Of a DNA stretch of 64,000 nucleotides, positions 16,508-25,826 are shown in pieces. Source of the stretch: Burkholderiaceae bacterium (lineage in GTDB: Bacteria; Pseudomonadota; Gammaproteobacteria; Burkholderiales; Burkholderiaceae_A); contig SGYQ01000004.1 in assembly GCA_004214155.1 (NCBI GenBank), positions 1 to 64,000 on the forward strand. Direction: 5' to 3'. Each line of letters begins with the position of its first letter. Position 1 is the stretch's first letter. The position numbers were made by a program, and so were the translations under genes. Under the pieces are notes generated by a model, which saw nothing but the letters and a program-made list of their open reading frames with translations, ran no database searches and was not told the origin of the DNA.

Positions 16508-16827
16508 GGAAAACTTTTAAGCTTCCAACAGAAACTCCCTCTGAGCAAAAAGATAAAAGTTGAAAGGTCTTTCACCGTTTCTGTTGCGATCTAAACCAGT
16601 TTTGTAACCACAATAAAATAACAAGAAAAAATAGTGGCTTTATGTTATCTTTTATGCTCTAAGGCAAAATTCAATTTAAAATGATGTTGTTTCAAAAGAA
16701 ATGGGATCCTTTTTTTACACTAAAATATTTTCGGCATGCAAGGAATATGAAAATTTATTTTTTCTGGGTTAATCTTTTCCACAGGTTTATAAGGAGAATC
16801 TTAGGTTTTTCTCATAAAAAATCATAA
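16508..16827. other. AT-rich intergenic region with one possible 48-codon ORF
   Basis: No established feature is visible. A plus-strand frame from ATG 16681 to TAA 16827 encodes 48 basic, aromatic-rich residues (begins MMLFQKKWDP, contains MKIYFFWVNLFHRF) and abuts the end of the converging gene at 16828. It has no Shine-Dalgarno sequence, so I do not call it. TTTTCCACA near 16776 resembles a DnaA box but is isolated. Confidence 0.4.
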
Positions 16828-17241
16828 TTACTCGTCCTCTTTTTCTTGAACGTAGGTGCACAGGAACATGTGCAAAACCTCCTCAAATAATTCACTTTTT
16901 AGGTTACGCCATTTTTTTACTGATGTGTCTGTTAGGAGTTGATCTTCTTCTGAGCTATTGCGAATAACCCACGTCTGAGATCGATAGCGTAACTTGTTGC
17001 GATCACAATCGGCTTCTTGTAGAGCATAAACAAGAGAAAACTTACTCCCGCTATCCAAATATTTTTTTATAGTCCACATACGGGGATTATCCCTCCATAT
17101 ATGAGTTTTAGGTACCAACATATAATCTATTTGCTCACTAATTCCATAACTCTGATACTCTGCATTCGCAGGAGTGATCACCAGTATTAATAGACCAATC
17201 GCATATTTTTTTAAAGTCAAAACTCTTGTTTTATACACCAA
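16828..17241 (-). CDS. Exported protein resembling the surface-adhesin E domain
   Basis: A 137-residue protein with an N-terminal signal peptide ending near PANAEYQ. The mature part has a tryptophan-rich start (HIWRDNPRMWTIKKYLDSG), a paired-strand look, and two cysteines (EADCDRNKLRYR and MFLCTY). The order of a Trp segment, a serine/lysine strand and D-C-x-x-x-x-x-R is like the small secreted proteins grouped with surface-adhesin protein E, and resembles the protein at 37168-37575. The match is weak. TTG, GTG or a later TTG could be the start. Confidence 0.5.
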   Translation of the reverse strand: MVYKTRVLTLKKYAIGLLILVITPANAEYQSYGISEQIDYMLVPKTHIWRDNPRMWTIKKYLDSGSKFSLVYALQEADCDRNKLRYRSQTWVIRNSSEEDQLLTDTSVKKWRNLKSELFEEVLHMFLCTYVQEKEDE

Positions 17242-17611
17242 AAATCCTAAATTATAACTATACTAAACAAGGTAACATAGCTACCGTTATCATCTCACCG
17301 ATAAATTCAGAAACCTAATGCGAATAAAAAAACCAAAACTTTTAAAAGTAAAAAAACTCATAATCAATTTTGTTGATCGACATGCCGACGACTCACTAAT
17401 TTTTATATTTTCTCATAACACAATCCATAACGACAAAAATCCTACTGGCAGTTATTACCAATAACGAAACTTAATCAAAACAATAATTACATCGATTACA
17501 TTTAATATGAATATTAGTAACTTTCGCATGAATTTTTTTGCAAAAGCTCAATAACCAATGTGATATCGTTTAAAAAATCATCTATTTTAAAACTTCCTTA
17601 TATATAAGATG
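17242..17611. other. AT-rich intergenic region, nothing identified
   Basis: About 370 bases without a supported gene. A 48-codon frame (17318-17464, plus) lacks a ribosome site and was rejected. No hairpin with a T-run, tRNA or repeat is evident. Confidence 0.5.
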
Positions 17612-18142
17612 TTACCGGCTGAGCCTCCTTCGTTTTTCTAAAATAGAATGGCCCAGATAATCTACCTTACCGAGATCGATATTTTTAGCACGTAAAATCC
17701 CGTAAGCTACCGATAAATGAAAATATACATTGGGCGTAACAAAATTCTGCAAGAAATCAGAACCAGTGAACTCAATCTTTGTCTTACGAATTTCTATCTC
17801 AACAATTCTGTTTTCTGAACCATTGATTTGTTCAGGTTTAACCTCATTTAAACATGAAATAGTTTTGATTAATCTTGTCTGTAATTCCGCTAAAGATTTT
17901 TCATTATCCTCAAAAGTTTCAAATTTTGTTCCGGCTAGTCTTGCAACTCCGTTTTTTATAAAATCAGTAGTCATCTGAATTTGCCGAGTGAAGTTCCACA
18001 TATCAGAAGCTAATTTAGCATTAAGTATATCTTCAGAATTCAGGCCGCGATTGCTAATCTGCTGACTAGTTCTTTGTAAAATTGCGAAAAGAATGGATAA
18101 TTTTTTTTTAAATAGCGGAACTGATAAATCATATATCTCCAT
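17612..18142 (-). CDS. DUF1993 family protein
   Basis: The 176-residue cytoplasmic protein matches the DUF1993 family pattern: LASDMWNFTRQIQMTTDFIKNG in the first half, FEDNEKSLAELQTRLIKTI in the middle, and the C-terminal PNVYFHLSVAYGILRAKN followed by GKVDYLG. The family belongs to the four-helix DinB-like folds and has no proven activity. GAGGG lies 7 bases before the ATG. It is followed by a large AT-rich gap and preceded by the CNT transporter gene on the same strand. Confidence 0.82.
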   Translation of the reverse strand: MEIYDLSVPLFKKKLSILFAILQRTSQQISNRGLNSEDILNAKLASDMWNFTRQIQMTTDFIKNGVARLAGTKFETFEDNEKSLAELQTRLIKTISCLNEVKPEQINGSENRIVEIEIRKTKIEFTGSDFLQNFVTPNVYFHLSVAYGILRAKNIDLGKVDYLGHSILEKRRRLSR

Positions 18143-18187
18143 AGCTATGCCCTCACAAACTCATTTTTTGAAAAACAAAATTAGATT

Positions 18188-19447
18188 TTAAATAATCACT
18201 CCAATCATACTTGCAGTTAATAGAGTTGCCAAACAACCAGCAACTAATGCTTTCAAACTCAAGTCTAATATTTCAGTTTTTCTCTCGGGAACTATAGTGG
18301 TTAATCCACCGACCAATATCGCGAGGCTTCCAAAATTAGCAAAGCCGCAGAGAGCGTACACGCAGATTGTTCTTGATCTTTCACTGAACATTAATTCGTC
18401 AATAGCTGCTAAGGATACAAACGCCATTAACTCATTAAACACAACTTTTGTACCCATCAGACCACCCGCTGTAACCGCCTCTTCCCATGGGATACCACAA
18501 GCCCACATAATTGGCGCCAGGATATACCCTAAAATTAATTGTAAACTTAGGGTAACATTTCCTCCTACTGGAATAATGCTTAGGAGACTGTTAATCAGAT
18601 ATACGAGGGCTAAAAATACAATAAGGGTTGCAATTACATTCATTAGGACATTTAATCCAGTGGTAATGCCATCAAAAATTGCCATCATGAGAGAATCTTG
18701 TCTTTGAATATTTTCAATAGAATATTTTCCCTGATCAAATTTGTGAACAGGTACTAGAATTGAAGATACTAAAATTCCAGTTAAGCAACTTAAAAATGAA
18801 GCAACAGACAAGTGCAAAATAGCGTCTCTAATTATTGGGGTGAGAATTGAAATATAAAGCACATACACTGTCCCTGCAATCGTACTTAACCCAGTGGTCA
18901 TAATTGTAAAAAGACCTCCACGTGATATAGTTTTTAGGTAGGGTTTGATTAAAAGGGGAGATTCTATCATTCCAACAAAAACATTTGCGGCGGCCGCAAT
19001 AGCTACGGAACTCTCCAGACCCGCAAATTTTTTTAGTAATAATGATACTAACCGTATAACTTTCTGCAATATCCCTAAATAAATGAGTATCGATGAAATA
19101 GCACTCACAACCAAAATGATAGGTAAAGCTTTAAAAGCAAATATAAAACTGGTACCCACTTGATTTTCCAAAAAAGGTAAATCAGCACCTCCCAAATACC
19201 CAAACACGAATGAAGTCCCAAACTCGGTTGCTACTTGTAAATGCTGAACAATCGTATTCAAGTAAAAAAAAACGTCTTTCACCTGTGGAACAGTAACCAA
19301 CAAAACTGCAAAAATGAAAACAGTGGTTAATTGCTTTAAAACTCTAGAAATCAATACATTTTTTTTAGACTCACTGAAAAACCACGAAACTATAAGGATC
19401 AAAATAACACCGATACAACTCTGAAATCTAATACTTACAACTTCCAT
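18188..19447 (-). CDS. Concentrative nucleoside transporter (NupC/CNT family)
   Basis: The 419-residue membrane protein shows CNT signatures: FVGMIESPLLIKPYL, which carries the substrate-site glutamate, GGLMGTKVVFNELMAF, and CGFANFGSLAILVGG near the end, plus the gate domain VSAISSILIYLG. CNT proteins import nucleosides with sodium or protons through the inner membrane. No nucleoside-salvage gene is next to it, so the specificity is unknown. Confidence 0.9.
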   Translation of the reverse strand: MEVVSIRFQSCIGVILILIVSWFFSESKKNVLISRVLKQLTTVFIFAVLLVTVPQVKDVFFYLNTIVQHLQVATEFGTSFVFGYLGGADLPFLENQVGTSFIFAFKALPIILVVSAISSILIYLGILQKVIRLVSLLLKKFAGLESSVAIAAAANVFVGMIESPLLIKPYLKTISRGGLFTIMTTGLSTIAGTVYVLYISILTPIIRDAILHLSVASFLSCLTGILVSSILVPVHKFDQGKYSIENIQRQDSLMMAIFDGITTGLNVLMNVIATLIVFLALVYLINSLLSIIPVGGNVTLSLQLILGYILAPIMWACGIPWEEAVTAGGLMGTKVVFNELMAFVSLAAIDELMFSERSRTICVYALCGFANFGSLAILVGGLTTIVPERKTEILDLSLKALVAGCLATLLTASMIGVII

Positions 19448-19557
19448 AAGCGGCTCATTTATTTAACCATAATGCTGACAATTTAATCCAGCACAAATAT
19501 CTCAAAAATAAAAATAAACAATTAGAATTATTTATTAACTCTATTTATAATATGCGT

Positions 19558-19791
19558 ATGTCTGCAAACCTAGTAAATGTCAGTTTAACGTTAGCAGGAT
19601 TATTGCTAATAGTCCTCTTTTATTTACCTATGTTTCGATATCTCTTGAAAAATACTAAACAATTCTTCCTTTATTTGATCTTTTGGTTACTCTCGTTGGC
19701 CTTAATAACATCAGTTATCGACTACATGTTTTTTTCAAACAGCAAAACTGACACTATTCTAAAACCGAAAACTGAGGAATTAGAAGCATAA
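19558..19791 (+). CDS. Small two-helix membrane protein, unknown
   Basis: About 77 residues with two membrane helices (LTLAGLLLIVLFYLPMF and FFLYLIFWLLSLALITSV) and a short charged tail. No family recognised. There is no Shine-Dalgarno sequence, but a perfect TATAAT (19546-19551) sits 6 bases before this ATG, so transcription may begin at the start codon and give a leaderless mRNA. An ATG two codons upstream would then lie inside the -10 spacer and not be transcribed. Confidence 0.55.
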   Translation: MSANLVNVSLTLAGLLLIVLFYLPMFRYLLKNTKQFFLYLIFWLLSLALITSVIDYMFFSNSKTDTILKPKTEELEA

Positions 19792-19866
19792 AATCTTAAA
19801 AGCTTACCCAATACAGCAAGGTCAAACTACCCCTTACTTTAAAAAAATCTTTCAAATTAGTATTTC

Positions 19867-20115
19867 TTAATTAGTCGTTTCCAATCTTCTTCCTGCATTC
19901 ACCTTTACACACCTTTTTGTTTCAGGATCACAAATAGCAAATTTCATCACGGTTCTTCCATCGAAACTTGTTCCGGAAGAGACTGCAATTATAAAACATG
20001 CCGAAATAACAACCAGGGACAAACTGATGATTGTTAAACAAACGTTAGCATATACTGATGCAAATTTAGAGGAAGCCTCGCTTACCTGCTCTTTCTCATC
20101 CATAAAAGAATTCAT
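19867..20115 (-). CDS. Small single-helix membrane protein, unknown
   Basis: An 82-residue protein with a polar N-terminus (MDEKEQVSEASSK), one membrane helix (VCLTIISLSLVVISACFII) and a short C-terminal part with two cysteines (FAICDPETKRCVKV). No family recognised. AAAGG lies 7 bases before the ATG. It is 13 bases downstream of the Nudix hydrolase gene on the same strand and may be co-transcribed. Confidence 0.5.
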   Translation of the reverse strand: MNSFMDEKEQVSEASSKFASVYANVCLTIISLSLVVISACFIIAVSSGTSFDGRTVMKFAICDPETKRCVKVNAGRRLETTN

Positions 20116-20128
20116 AAAAAAACCTTTC

Positions 20129-20515
20129 CTAGTTAATAAATTTCAGTAACTTCAACTTTCTTACTATTTTTACATTTCCGGCTAAAAGCTTGAATCGCAA
20201 ACACTCACTATATCGAATAACTTCAAACGACTGATGCTCTGTAAGACGGATATTACCGCGCAAATAGCTACACAAATAACAAAAAAGATGAATATTGATA
20301 CCATTATAGTTATGTGAGACCACATTAAGAAATCGGTCTATTGAAACTCTAATATTCAATTCCTCAAACAACTCACGATTCAAGCACTGTCTTTTCGTCT
20401 CTTCTTTCTCTAGCTTTCCACCGGGAAACTCCCAGCAACCTTCATATGGTTTCTTTTTCCTCTGACAGATAATAATGCCGGGATTTTTCCTAACTATTCC
20501 ACAGACTACAATCAA
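20129..20515 (-). CDS. Nudix hydrolase, MutT-like
   Basis: The 128-residue protein contains a complete Nudix box: PGGKLEKEETKRQCLNRELF followed by EELNI, fitting G-x5-E-x7-RE-x2-EE with asparagine in place of the final glycine. WEFPGGKLE is the form seen in MutT (8-oxo-dGTP diphosphatase). It would hydrolyse an oxidised or otherwise damaged nucleotide. The start is TTG, supported by AAGGA 7 bases upstream. The gene is not beside secA or argJ, where E. coli-type mutT often lies, so another Nudix substrate is possible. Confidence 0.82.
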   Translation of the reverse strand: MIVVCGIVRKNPGIIICQRKKKPYEGCWEFPGGKLEKEETKRQCLNRELFEELNIRVSIDRFLNVVSHNYNGINIHLFCYLCSYLRGNIRLTEHQSFEVIRYSECLRFKLLAGNVKIVRKLKLLKFIN

Positions 20516-20640
20516 GTACGATTCCTTTGCGATTTAGTTTTTAATAAAAGTACTACTTGATATATAAGAAAATATAAAGTGACAGTAATATTAATTGTTA
20601 AACTAATTAACCCTCAAGGAGAATTACATTTTACACAAAA

Positions 20641-21687
20641 TTATTTCCCAAAAAAATGCTGTATTCTATCACCAACATTTTTTTCAATGTTTTTAAAAAA
20701 TAAACCATAGTCGTACGCATGTAATGCGAATAGCCTTACAGGATAGTTATTAGAGTCAATAGTCTCGACCTCTAAGTTTCCGCCGTTACATCTAGCACCC
20801 ACCAGATTTTCCTCTATTGGGAATAAAACAGGCTTACCTAAAATTGTTTGTCCAAACCAACCTGAAAAACCCATACTTCCCAAATTGTATTGTCTGGAAA
20901 CAAAACCCCCATCTTCCTTCCATGATAAAGGGTTGATGCAAACTAAATCTCTATCATTAAAAATTTTAAATCCGCTTTGAGTGATAGTATTCCATCCAAC
21001 AATACAACCAACTTCCGTATTGTCCTGACATATTGGTAACGGATGTACACTCTTATGTGTAACCTTGTATCCAACCAGATAGCCAATTACAAAATCTGAC
21101 ATTATCTCCTGATTGCCAGAAAGTTCTTTAAGTAATTTATTAGCATGCATCGTGCCTTGTGAGTGTGATGCAATTATAAAAGGTCTACCCCTTCTGTAGT
21201 GCTTATCAAAATATGCAAATGAACTCCGGATATCATCGTAAGCTATGTCAAATGCTCTTTTTGAATTTTTTTTTGATGCAATGAAACTATAGATATTTGC
21301 CTGTCTGTATTTTGGCAAATAAACGTCACAACAACGAAAAAAAACAGTTGCTTGATTAGGAATTATTCGTTCACGAATTAATTTTATTGATTTTTCGTTT
21401 TCTCTAGGCTGATTCCAATTGCCACGACTAAAGTAAGTTGTCGGATGAATAAAAAAAACTGCCGTATTCTTTCTTTTCAGATTCTCATAAAGCACTTCAT
21501 TCTCTCCAGGATGTTTAGAATCTACTAAAAACCATGATTTATTATCGGAGTAGTTGTAAGGATCTGGTATGTCATTAAAAGAAACGTTATGAAATGGCAT
21601 TGCAAACAAAAAAAATAATAATAAGGCAAATTGATTGGAAAAGAAAAACAATATTATCCCAACAATCATTATAAAAAAATAAATCAT
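20641..21687 (-). CDS. DUF3089 domain protein, alpha/beta-hydrolase-like
   Basis: The 348-residue protein starts with a membrane segment (FIMIVGIILFFFSNQFALLL), so it is anchored or exported. It then has the DUF3089 hallmark VFFIHPTTYFSRGNWNQP, RCCDVYLPKYRQA, and the nucleophile-elbow-like SHSQGTMHA with the candidate catalytic serine. DUF3089 proteins look like serine hydrolases but have no settled substrate. AAGG lies 8 bases upstream of the ATG. Its neighbours give no functional hint. Confidence 0.8.
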   Translation of the reverse strand: MIYFFIMIVGIILFFFSNQFALLLFFLFAMPFHNVSFNDIPDPYNYSDNKSWFLVDSKHPGENEVLYENLKRKNTAVFFIHPTTYFSRGNWNQPRENEKSIKLIRERIIPNQATVFFRCCDVYLPKYRQANIYSFIASKKNSKRAFDIAYDDIRSSFAYFDKHYRRGRPFIIASHSQGTMHANKLLKELSGNQEIMSDFVIGYLVGYKVTHKSVHPLPICQDNTEVGCIVGWNTITQSGFKIFNDRDLVCINPLSWKEDGGFVSRQYNLGSMGFSGWFGQTILGKPVLFPIEENLVGARCNGGNLEVETIDSNNYPVRLFALHAYDYGLFFKNIEKNVGDRIQHFFGK

Positions 21688-21732
21688 TTTCTTAACCTTA
21701 TCGTTTGTTCTGAAAGCTCATAAAAATTATCA

Positions 21733-23007
21733 TTACTCGCGAAATTTTTGATCCATAAATGGGTCCTTTACACCCCGTATATTGAATACGAAGTACGCGA
21801 CCAACGTGCTATAAGCACTCGAACATATCAATAGGGCCATTAACTCACTTAACCCAGAACCAGCGTCTATCATTAGACCCATAACAATCGGTGATGCCGC
21901 TGATGCTATTACATTCAGGGGCATAGCCAAGCTCTTAATCTCACCAATCCATTTTGTCCCGTATCTTTCGGCTAATAACGAGTTGATCATTGGCTGCAAC
22001 ATACCTGATCCAATACCAAAAAAAATAAAGAAAAAGATGAGGGTAACAAAATTATTTCCAAACCAGAGTAAAAGCGTCGCCAAAAGCATCGGCAATTGCG
22101 TGACAGCTGCAATGGAGTGCGCCGTATAATTATCAACTAATATCCCTGAAATAATTGCACCTGTAATTGCAGATAAGGCATACCAGAAATAATTTGCCAT
22201 CCATAAAGTCAGAGGAATATTTTTCAATTCACTAATAAATATTTGATGGAACAATAGACCGGTGATCCAGAAAGCTGGGATCATCGTGAGCCATATCACT
22301 ACGGCCCAAAAAACCCAATCTTTTATAACGTCAGACCGACGGTATGACTTAATTTCAGAAATGATGTTCTCGGTTTTTTCGCTGAATTCTAAAATTTCTT
22401 GTTCCCTTGAAGGCTTCCTAGTCAAAATATTAATCATTGGCCAAAAAGAAAAAAATGCGACAAAAGCTAACCCAACCCAGATCATTCTCCAGTCAAAATA
22501 CCCTAATAAGAAGACAACTAAAATGGGGAAAAATGCTTCAGCAATATTTTGGCCCAGACTAGAAAATGCAAGTGCTCGCCCTCTAATTACGGTGTATCTT
22601 CGAGTTACAGCCGTCGAATACACCATATACATCATACCTTGGCCCGACAGACGTAAAGCTAAAAAAGCCAAAAACAATGTCAACGAACTATTCACTGCGG
22701 GAAAAGAAATTGCAGCACAACAAACAACTGCGATAGTTCCCTTGCTGAGAATTCCTATATTTACTTTATCAGTTAACTTGCCACACCAATAAAGTAAAAA
22801 AGCACTCAATAGAGTAGCTAATGCGTAGTAAGCTCCGAGCTCTCCATGGCTTAAATTTAAATCATTACGAAGCTGTGGACTAAAAAGTGAAATAAAAAAC
22901 GTCTGCCCGAAGGCTGACCAAAAAGACATCAAAAACCCAAAAGTCAGAAATGCCCACTCTAACCTCAGTATCTGAATTGTCCCGTCGAACGCAGTAGCTA
23001 ACTTCAT
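21733..23007 (-). CDS. Major facilitator superfamily (MFS) transporter
   Basis: About 424 residues with 12 predicted membrane helices. It has the MFS loop-2/3 motif in YYWCGKLTDKVNIGILSKG form (seen as LYWCGKLTDKVN) and a long central loop after helix 6. RGRALAFSSLGQNIAEAF resembles oxalate/formate- and monocarboxylate-type MFS members. The substrate cannot be told. I place the start at the ATG at 23007; a GTG 11 codons upstream is also possible. Confidence 0.8.
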   Translation of the reverse strand: MKLATAFDGTIQILRLEWAFLTFGFLMSFWSAFGQTFFISLFSPQLRNDLNLSHGELGAYYALATLLSAFLLYWCGKLTDKVNIGILSKGTIAVVCCAAISFPAVNSSLTLFLAFLALRLSGQGMMYMVYSTAVTRRYTVIRGRALAFSSLGQNIAEAFFPILVVFLLGYFDWRMIWVGLAFVAFFSFWPMINILTRKPSREQEILEFSEKTENIISEIKSYRRSDVIKDWVFWAVVIWLTMIPAFWITGLLFHQIFISELKNIPLTLWMANYFWYALSAITGAIISGILVDNYTAHSIAAVTQLPMLLATLLLWFGNNFVTLIFFFIFFGIGSGMLQPMINSLLAERYGTKWIGEIKSLAMPLNVIASAASPIVMGLMIDAGSGLSELMALLICSSAYSTLVAYFVFNIRGVKDPFMDQKFRE

Positions 23008-23265
23008 TATTTTTCTACCCTTGTTTATCTGTTTGTTCACTTGTTACTAAATTATGATGTGATGGAAAAACTAAAAAAAATAGTTAATTCCATCCGTCTT
23101 ATTTTTAACGTATCATAACAAGCAAAAGCTAATTAACCAATTTTGTAATCATATGTCTCAGGACAAATATCCCAGAGTGGACTTTCTAATGATATCGATT
23201 TAAATAACATGCATTCTTCTTATGAATAATTTCTAAACTGACTGAAGCAAAACTAATATTAATCA

Positions 23266-24081
23266 ATGAATACAAAGAGACTGTTCATTACCATTTTCGT
23301 ATCCTTACTTTTTATCACAGAAGGACAAGCTGATTACATAAGTTTAGCTACTACTACATCTACCGAAAATTCCGGCTTTCTTGCCTATATCATTCCTATT
23401 TTCGAAAAAAAATTTAATATAAAAGTCCGTACCATCGTACAGGGAACAGGACAAGCATTGGAAACAGGGAGACGAGGTGATGCGGACCTCTTAATGGTAC
23501 ATGCCCCTGCAATGGAAAAAAAATTTATAGAAAATGGTTATGGATTACGAAGATATCCTTTTATGTTCAACGATTTTGTAATTATCGGGCCAAAAGAAGA
23601 TCCTGGTGAAATCCAAATCGCCAATTCCTCGGTACAGGCATTCACGGAAATTTATAAAAAAAACTTATTGTTTTTATCCAGGGGAGATAATAGCGGTACT
23701 CACCACAAAGAGAAACAAGTTTGGGAAAAGACCGGACTCATTCCAAAGCGAAAGGATGAATGGTATCTGTCAACCGGCTCAGGCATGGGTGCTACAATTA
23801 ATACAGCTGTTGCAAAAAATGGATATACATTTTCTGATAGAGCAACATGGTTATCCTATAAAAATAAAAATAAGTTTGAAATTCTTCTAGAGGGCGACCC
23901 TGAATTATTTAATCAGTATTCAATGATCCCTATCAATGCTGATCTTCATCCGCATGTGAGAACAGAGAAGGCTTACGAATTTATAAAATGGCTGACCTCT
24001 GATCAGGGACAAAACCTAATAAAAAATTTTAAAATAAATAACCAGGCACTATTCTTTCCAAACTTCAAGGCTGAAAAATAG
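23266..24081 (+). CDS. tupA: Tungstate ABC transporter substrate-binding protein, orphan
   Basis: The 271-residue protein has a signal peptide ending near GQADYIS and then the TupA anion-binding fold: SLATTTSTENSGFL at the N-terminus of the mature protein, GTGQALETGRRGDADLLMVH, and RGDNSGTHHKE, whose Thr/Ser/Arg groups coordinate tungstate in the family. The permease (tupB) and ATPase (tupC) genes that usually follow are absent; the next gene converges from the other strand. The protein may serve a permease elsewhere. A link to the molybdenum hydroxylase at 13-16 kb is only a guess. Confidence 0.85.
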   Translation: MNTKRLFITIFVSLLFITEGQADYISLATTTSTENSGFLAYIIPIFEKKFNIKVRTIVQGTGQALETGRRGDADLLMVHAPAMEKKFIENGYGLRRYPFMFNDFVIIGPKEDPGEIQIANSSVQAFTEIYKKNLLFLSRGDNSGTHHKEKQVWEKTGLIPKRKDEWYLSTGSGMGATINTAVAKNGYTFSDRATWLSYKNKNKFEILLEGDPELFNQYSMIPINADLHPHVRTEKAYEFIKWLTSDQGQNLIKNFKINNQALFFPNFKAEK

Positions 24082-24086
24082 TGAAC

Positions 24087-25268
24087 TTAAAAGAATTTCA
24101 TGCACTTTGCAAATCTTTCTTCTACCCAAAAAAGCACCCTATTCAATAAATTCTCCAATACACCATCACTTGAATCCGCATTAAATACCCTCCCAAAACC
24201 ATACCTATTGTTCATTCCACAAGCGACATATAAATGTCTTAATGTCTTTAGAGGAACCAAAATACAGTCTTCCCCACCATCCATAAATTTTCTAAACCTA
24301 TTTTTTATAATACTATCTCTTCCTTTCTCATCGACAATATAACGAAGGTCAAAGAACAACTCCTCTTCCCGAATTTGATCAGCTAAATTTCTATCAACAA
24401 AGTCAGGCTCATATGCATTAATTGATGCTCCATTCGGAGAAATCGGACTTTTTAGATGTCCAAATATTTCAGCTCCGAACTCTGCAGAAAGCGTAGTTAT
24501 TTTTTCATATAGAGAGAAAACTAAAAATGCTCTTCTGAAAAAGTCTCTCTGGTTAACAGTATGAATGTTTCGGGCCCCTCCTAACCAATGGTATGAAAAA
24601 GTCTCGTTAGAGCAAAGAAACCCCATAGCATAAATATAATTGCAAACAAATAAATAGAAGTCATCAAAATATAAAAACTGATGGATGTTTGTTTTATTTA
24701 GTTTTTTTAAATAAGCTTTCCTTAATTCAATCAACTTTTTTCGGCTATGCACAGCACTTGCAAGTTTCCTATATTCCTCTTCCTCAAGAACTTTTTGAAT
24801 CTCTAACTGATTGTTTAAAAGAACTTTAGTTTGCTTTGGTCCCACTAAGTCAAAAATTTTTCGCATCTGCCTTTCTTTCCTGCAAAAATATTCAAACTCG
24901 GCTTGTTCGTATTTTTTATCTCCCCTATCAGGGTATATTGGGTTTAGAAGTAATGCGCTATATCCCTTTTTTTTCTCCTCAAATTTCTGGACTCTAATAT
25001 CATCAAGACTCTCTTGATCAATACTTCTTTCCTCAAATAAATCTCGGAGATTCAAGATAGTCGTCTTTTGTAAATTAGAGTTTAATTTTTTTTTTGTAAT
25101 TTCTGAGACAAACTTTTTTGTAAAAATAGTTTCAAAAAATATGGGGAAGCTCACTCTAAGAAAATCTATGCGACTATTGATATTTTTAATAAACTCGTTA
25201 AGAATAATTTCATCTGATGAACCATTTGTTTTTATATTTAGATTTTCAAAACTTTTTGATTTTTTCAT
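24087..25268 (-). CDS. Large hypothetical protein, unrecognised
   Basis: A 393-residue protein rich in Lys, Glu and Phe, without signal peptide or clear membrane helix. The N-terminal third is charged and probably helical; a lysine/glutamate stretch (EIQKVLEEEEYRKLASAVHS) may be coiled. The C-terminal half has better-folded-looking segments such as YHWLGGARNIHTVNQRDFF and LRHLYVACGMNNRYGFGRVF. I recognise no family. It converges on tupA with a 5-base gap, and a 49-base gap separates it from the Cys-rich protein gene upstream. No Shine-Dalgarno sequence precedes the ATG. Base composition matches the neighbours. Confidence 0.6.
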   Translation of the reverse strand: MKKSKSFENLNIKTNGSSDEIILNEFIKNINSRIDFLRVSFPIFFETIFTKKFVSEITKKKLNSNLQKTTILNLRDLFEERSIDQESLDDIRVQKFEEKKKGYSALLLNPIYPDRGDKKYEQAEFEYFCRKERQMRKIFDLVGPKQTKVLLNNQLEIQKVLEEEEYRKLASAVHSRKKLIELRKAYLKKLNKTNIHQFLYFDDFYLFVCNYIYAMGFLCSNETFSYHWLGGARNIHTVNQRDFFRRAFLVFSLYEKITTLSAEFGAEIFGHLKSPISPNGASINAYEPDFVDRNLADQIREEELFFDLRYIVDEKGRDSIIKNRFRKFMDGGEDCILVPLKTLRHLYVACGMNNRYGFGRVFNADSSDGVLENLLNRVLFWVEERFAKCMKFF

Positions 25269-25317
25269 TCGGTAAGACTTTTTTATTCCAATGCATGCCT
25301 TATCATACCATTTTGTC

Positions 25318-25626
25318 TTATTGACACTTCTCCCTCAAGAGAATTTTGCCCCCACCTAAATCTACTGATTCGGAACCCCCGCAACCTTTCTTGAATGCGT
25401 TAGCTGGCTCTGGAGGACTAATTTTTGGGATCTCTCCGATTAATCCATTGTTGCATGTAAATGGCATACATATCGGCTTTACATCTGAATCCTTTTTACA
25501 GATAATTTCTACTTTTTTATTGATACATTTGCATACACATTTAGCATTAAGCGGCGAGATGCTTGACAAGTAAAAGATGAAAATATAAAGAAAAAGAGCT
25601 TTAATATAATGTTTGCTCGCACTCAT
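25318..25626 (-). CDS. Cysteine-rich exported protein, unknown
   Basis: A 102-residue protein with a signal peptide (hydrophobic to about SPLNAK) and a mature part of about 70 residues with nine cysteines, including the cluster AKCVCKCINKKVEIIC, and a GCGG motif. Such spacing suggests disulfides in the periplasm or a metal site. No family recognised. It lies upstream of the large hypothetical gene on the same strand. No ribosome site is visible at the ATG. Confidence 0.5.
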   Translation of the reverse strand: MSASKHYIKALFLYIFIFYLSSISPLNAKCVCKCINKKVEIICKKDSDVKPICMPFTCNNGLIGEIPKISPPEPANAFKKGCGGSESVDLGGGKILLREKCQ

Positions 25627-25826
25627 AAAAGCAATATCTTTAAGAAATAATATGCATAGAGCATTAATTATCGAACGTTTTCCCTATGAAAATCAAACAA
25701 ATTGCACTATCGGTAGGGAACTATGAACGAAAAACTAATAATAATTATATTATCTTCCAATAGACATATTTTGATTTACGTTTTAAAAAATGACAAAATG
25801 AAGTTTTATTTTTCATTTGGATATCG

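Noticed and set aside
9042-16677. The 17-mer TAAGGCAAAATTCAATT at about 9042 and 16661
   Set aside because: One copy is inside a coding region and such a match is expected by chance in AT-rich DNA; no longer repeat around it.
16773-16785. TTTTCCACA in the 16.5-16.8 kb gap as a DnaA box
   Set aside because: Only a relaxed match and isolated; shows that such matches occur by chance here.
17318-17464. 48-codon plus-strand frame in the gap before the DUF1993 gene
   Set aside because: No ribosome site, low-complexity lysine-rich start, no recognisable product.
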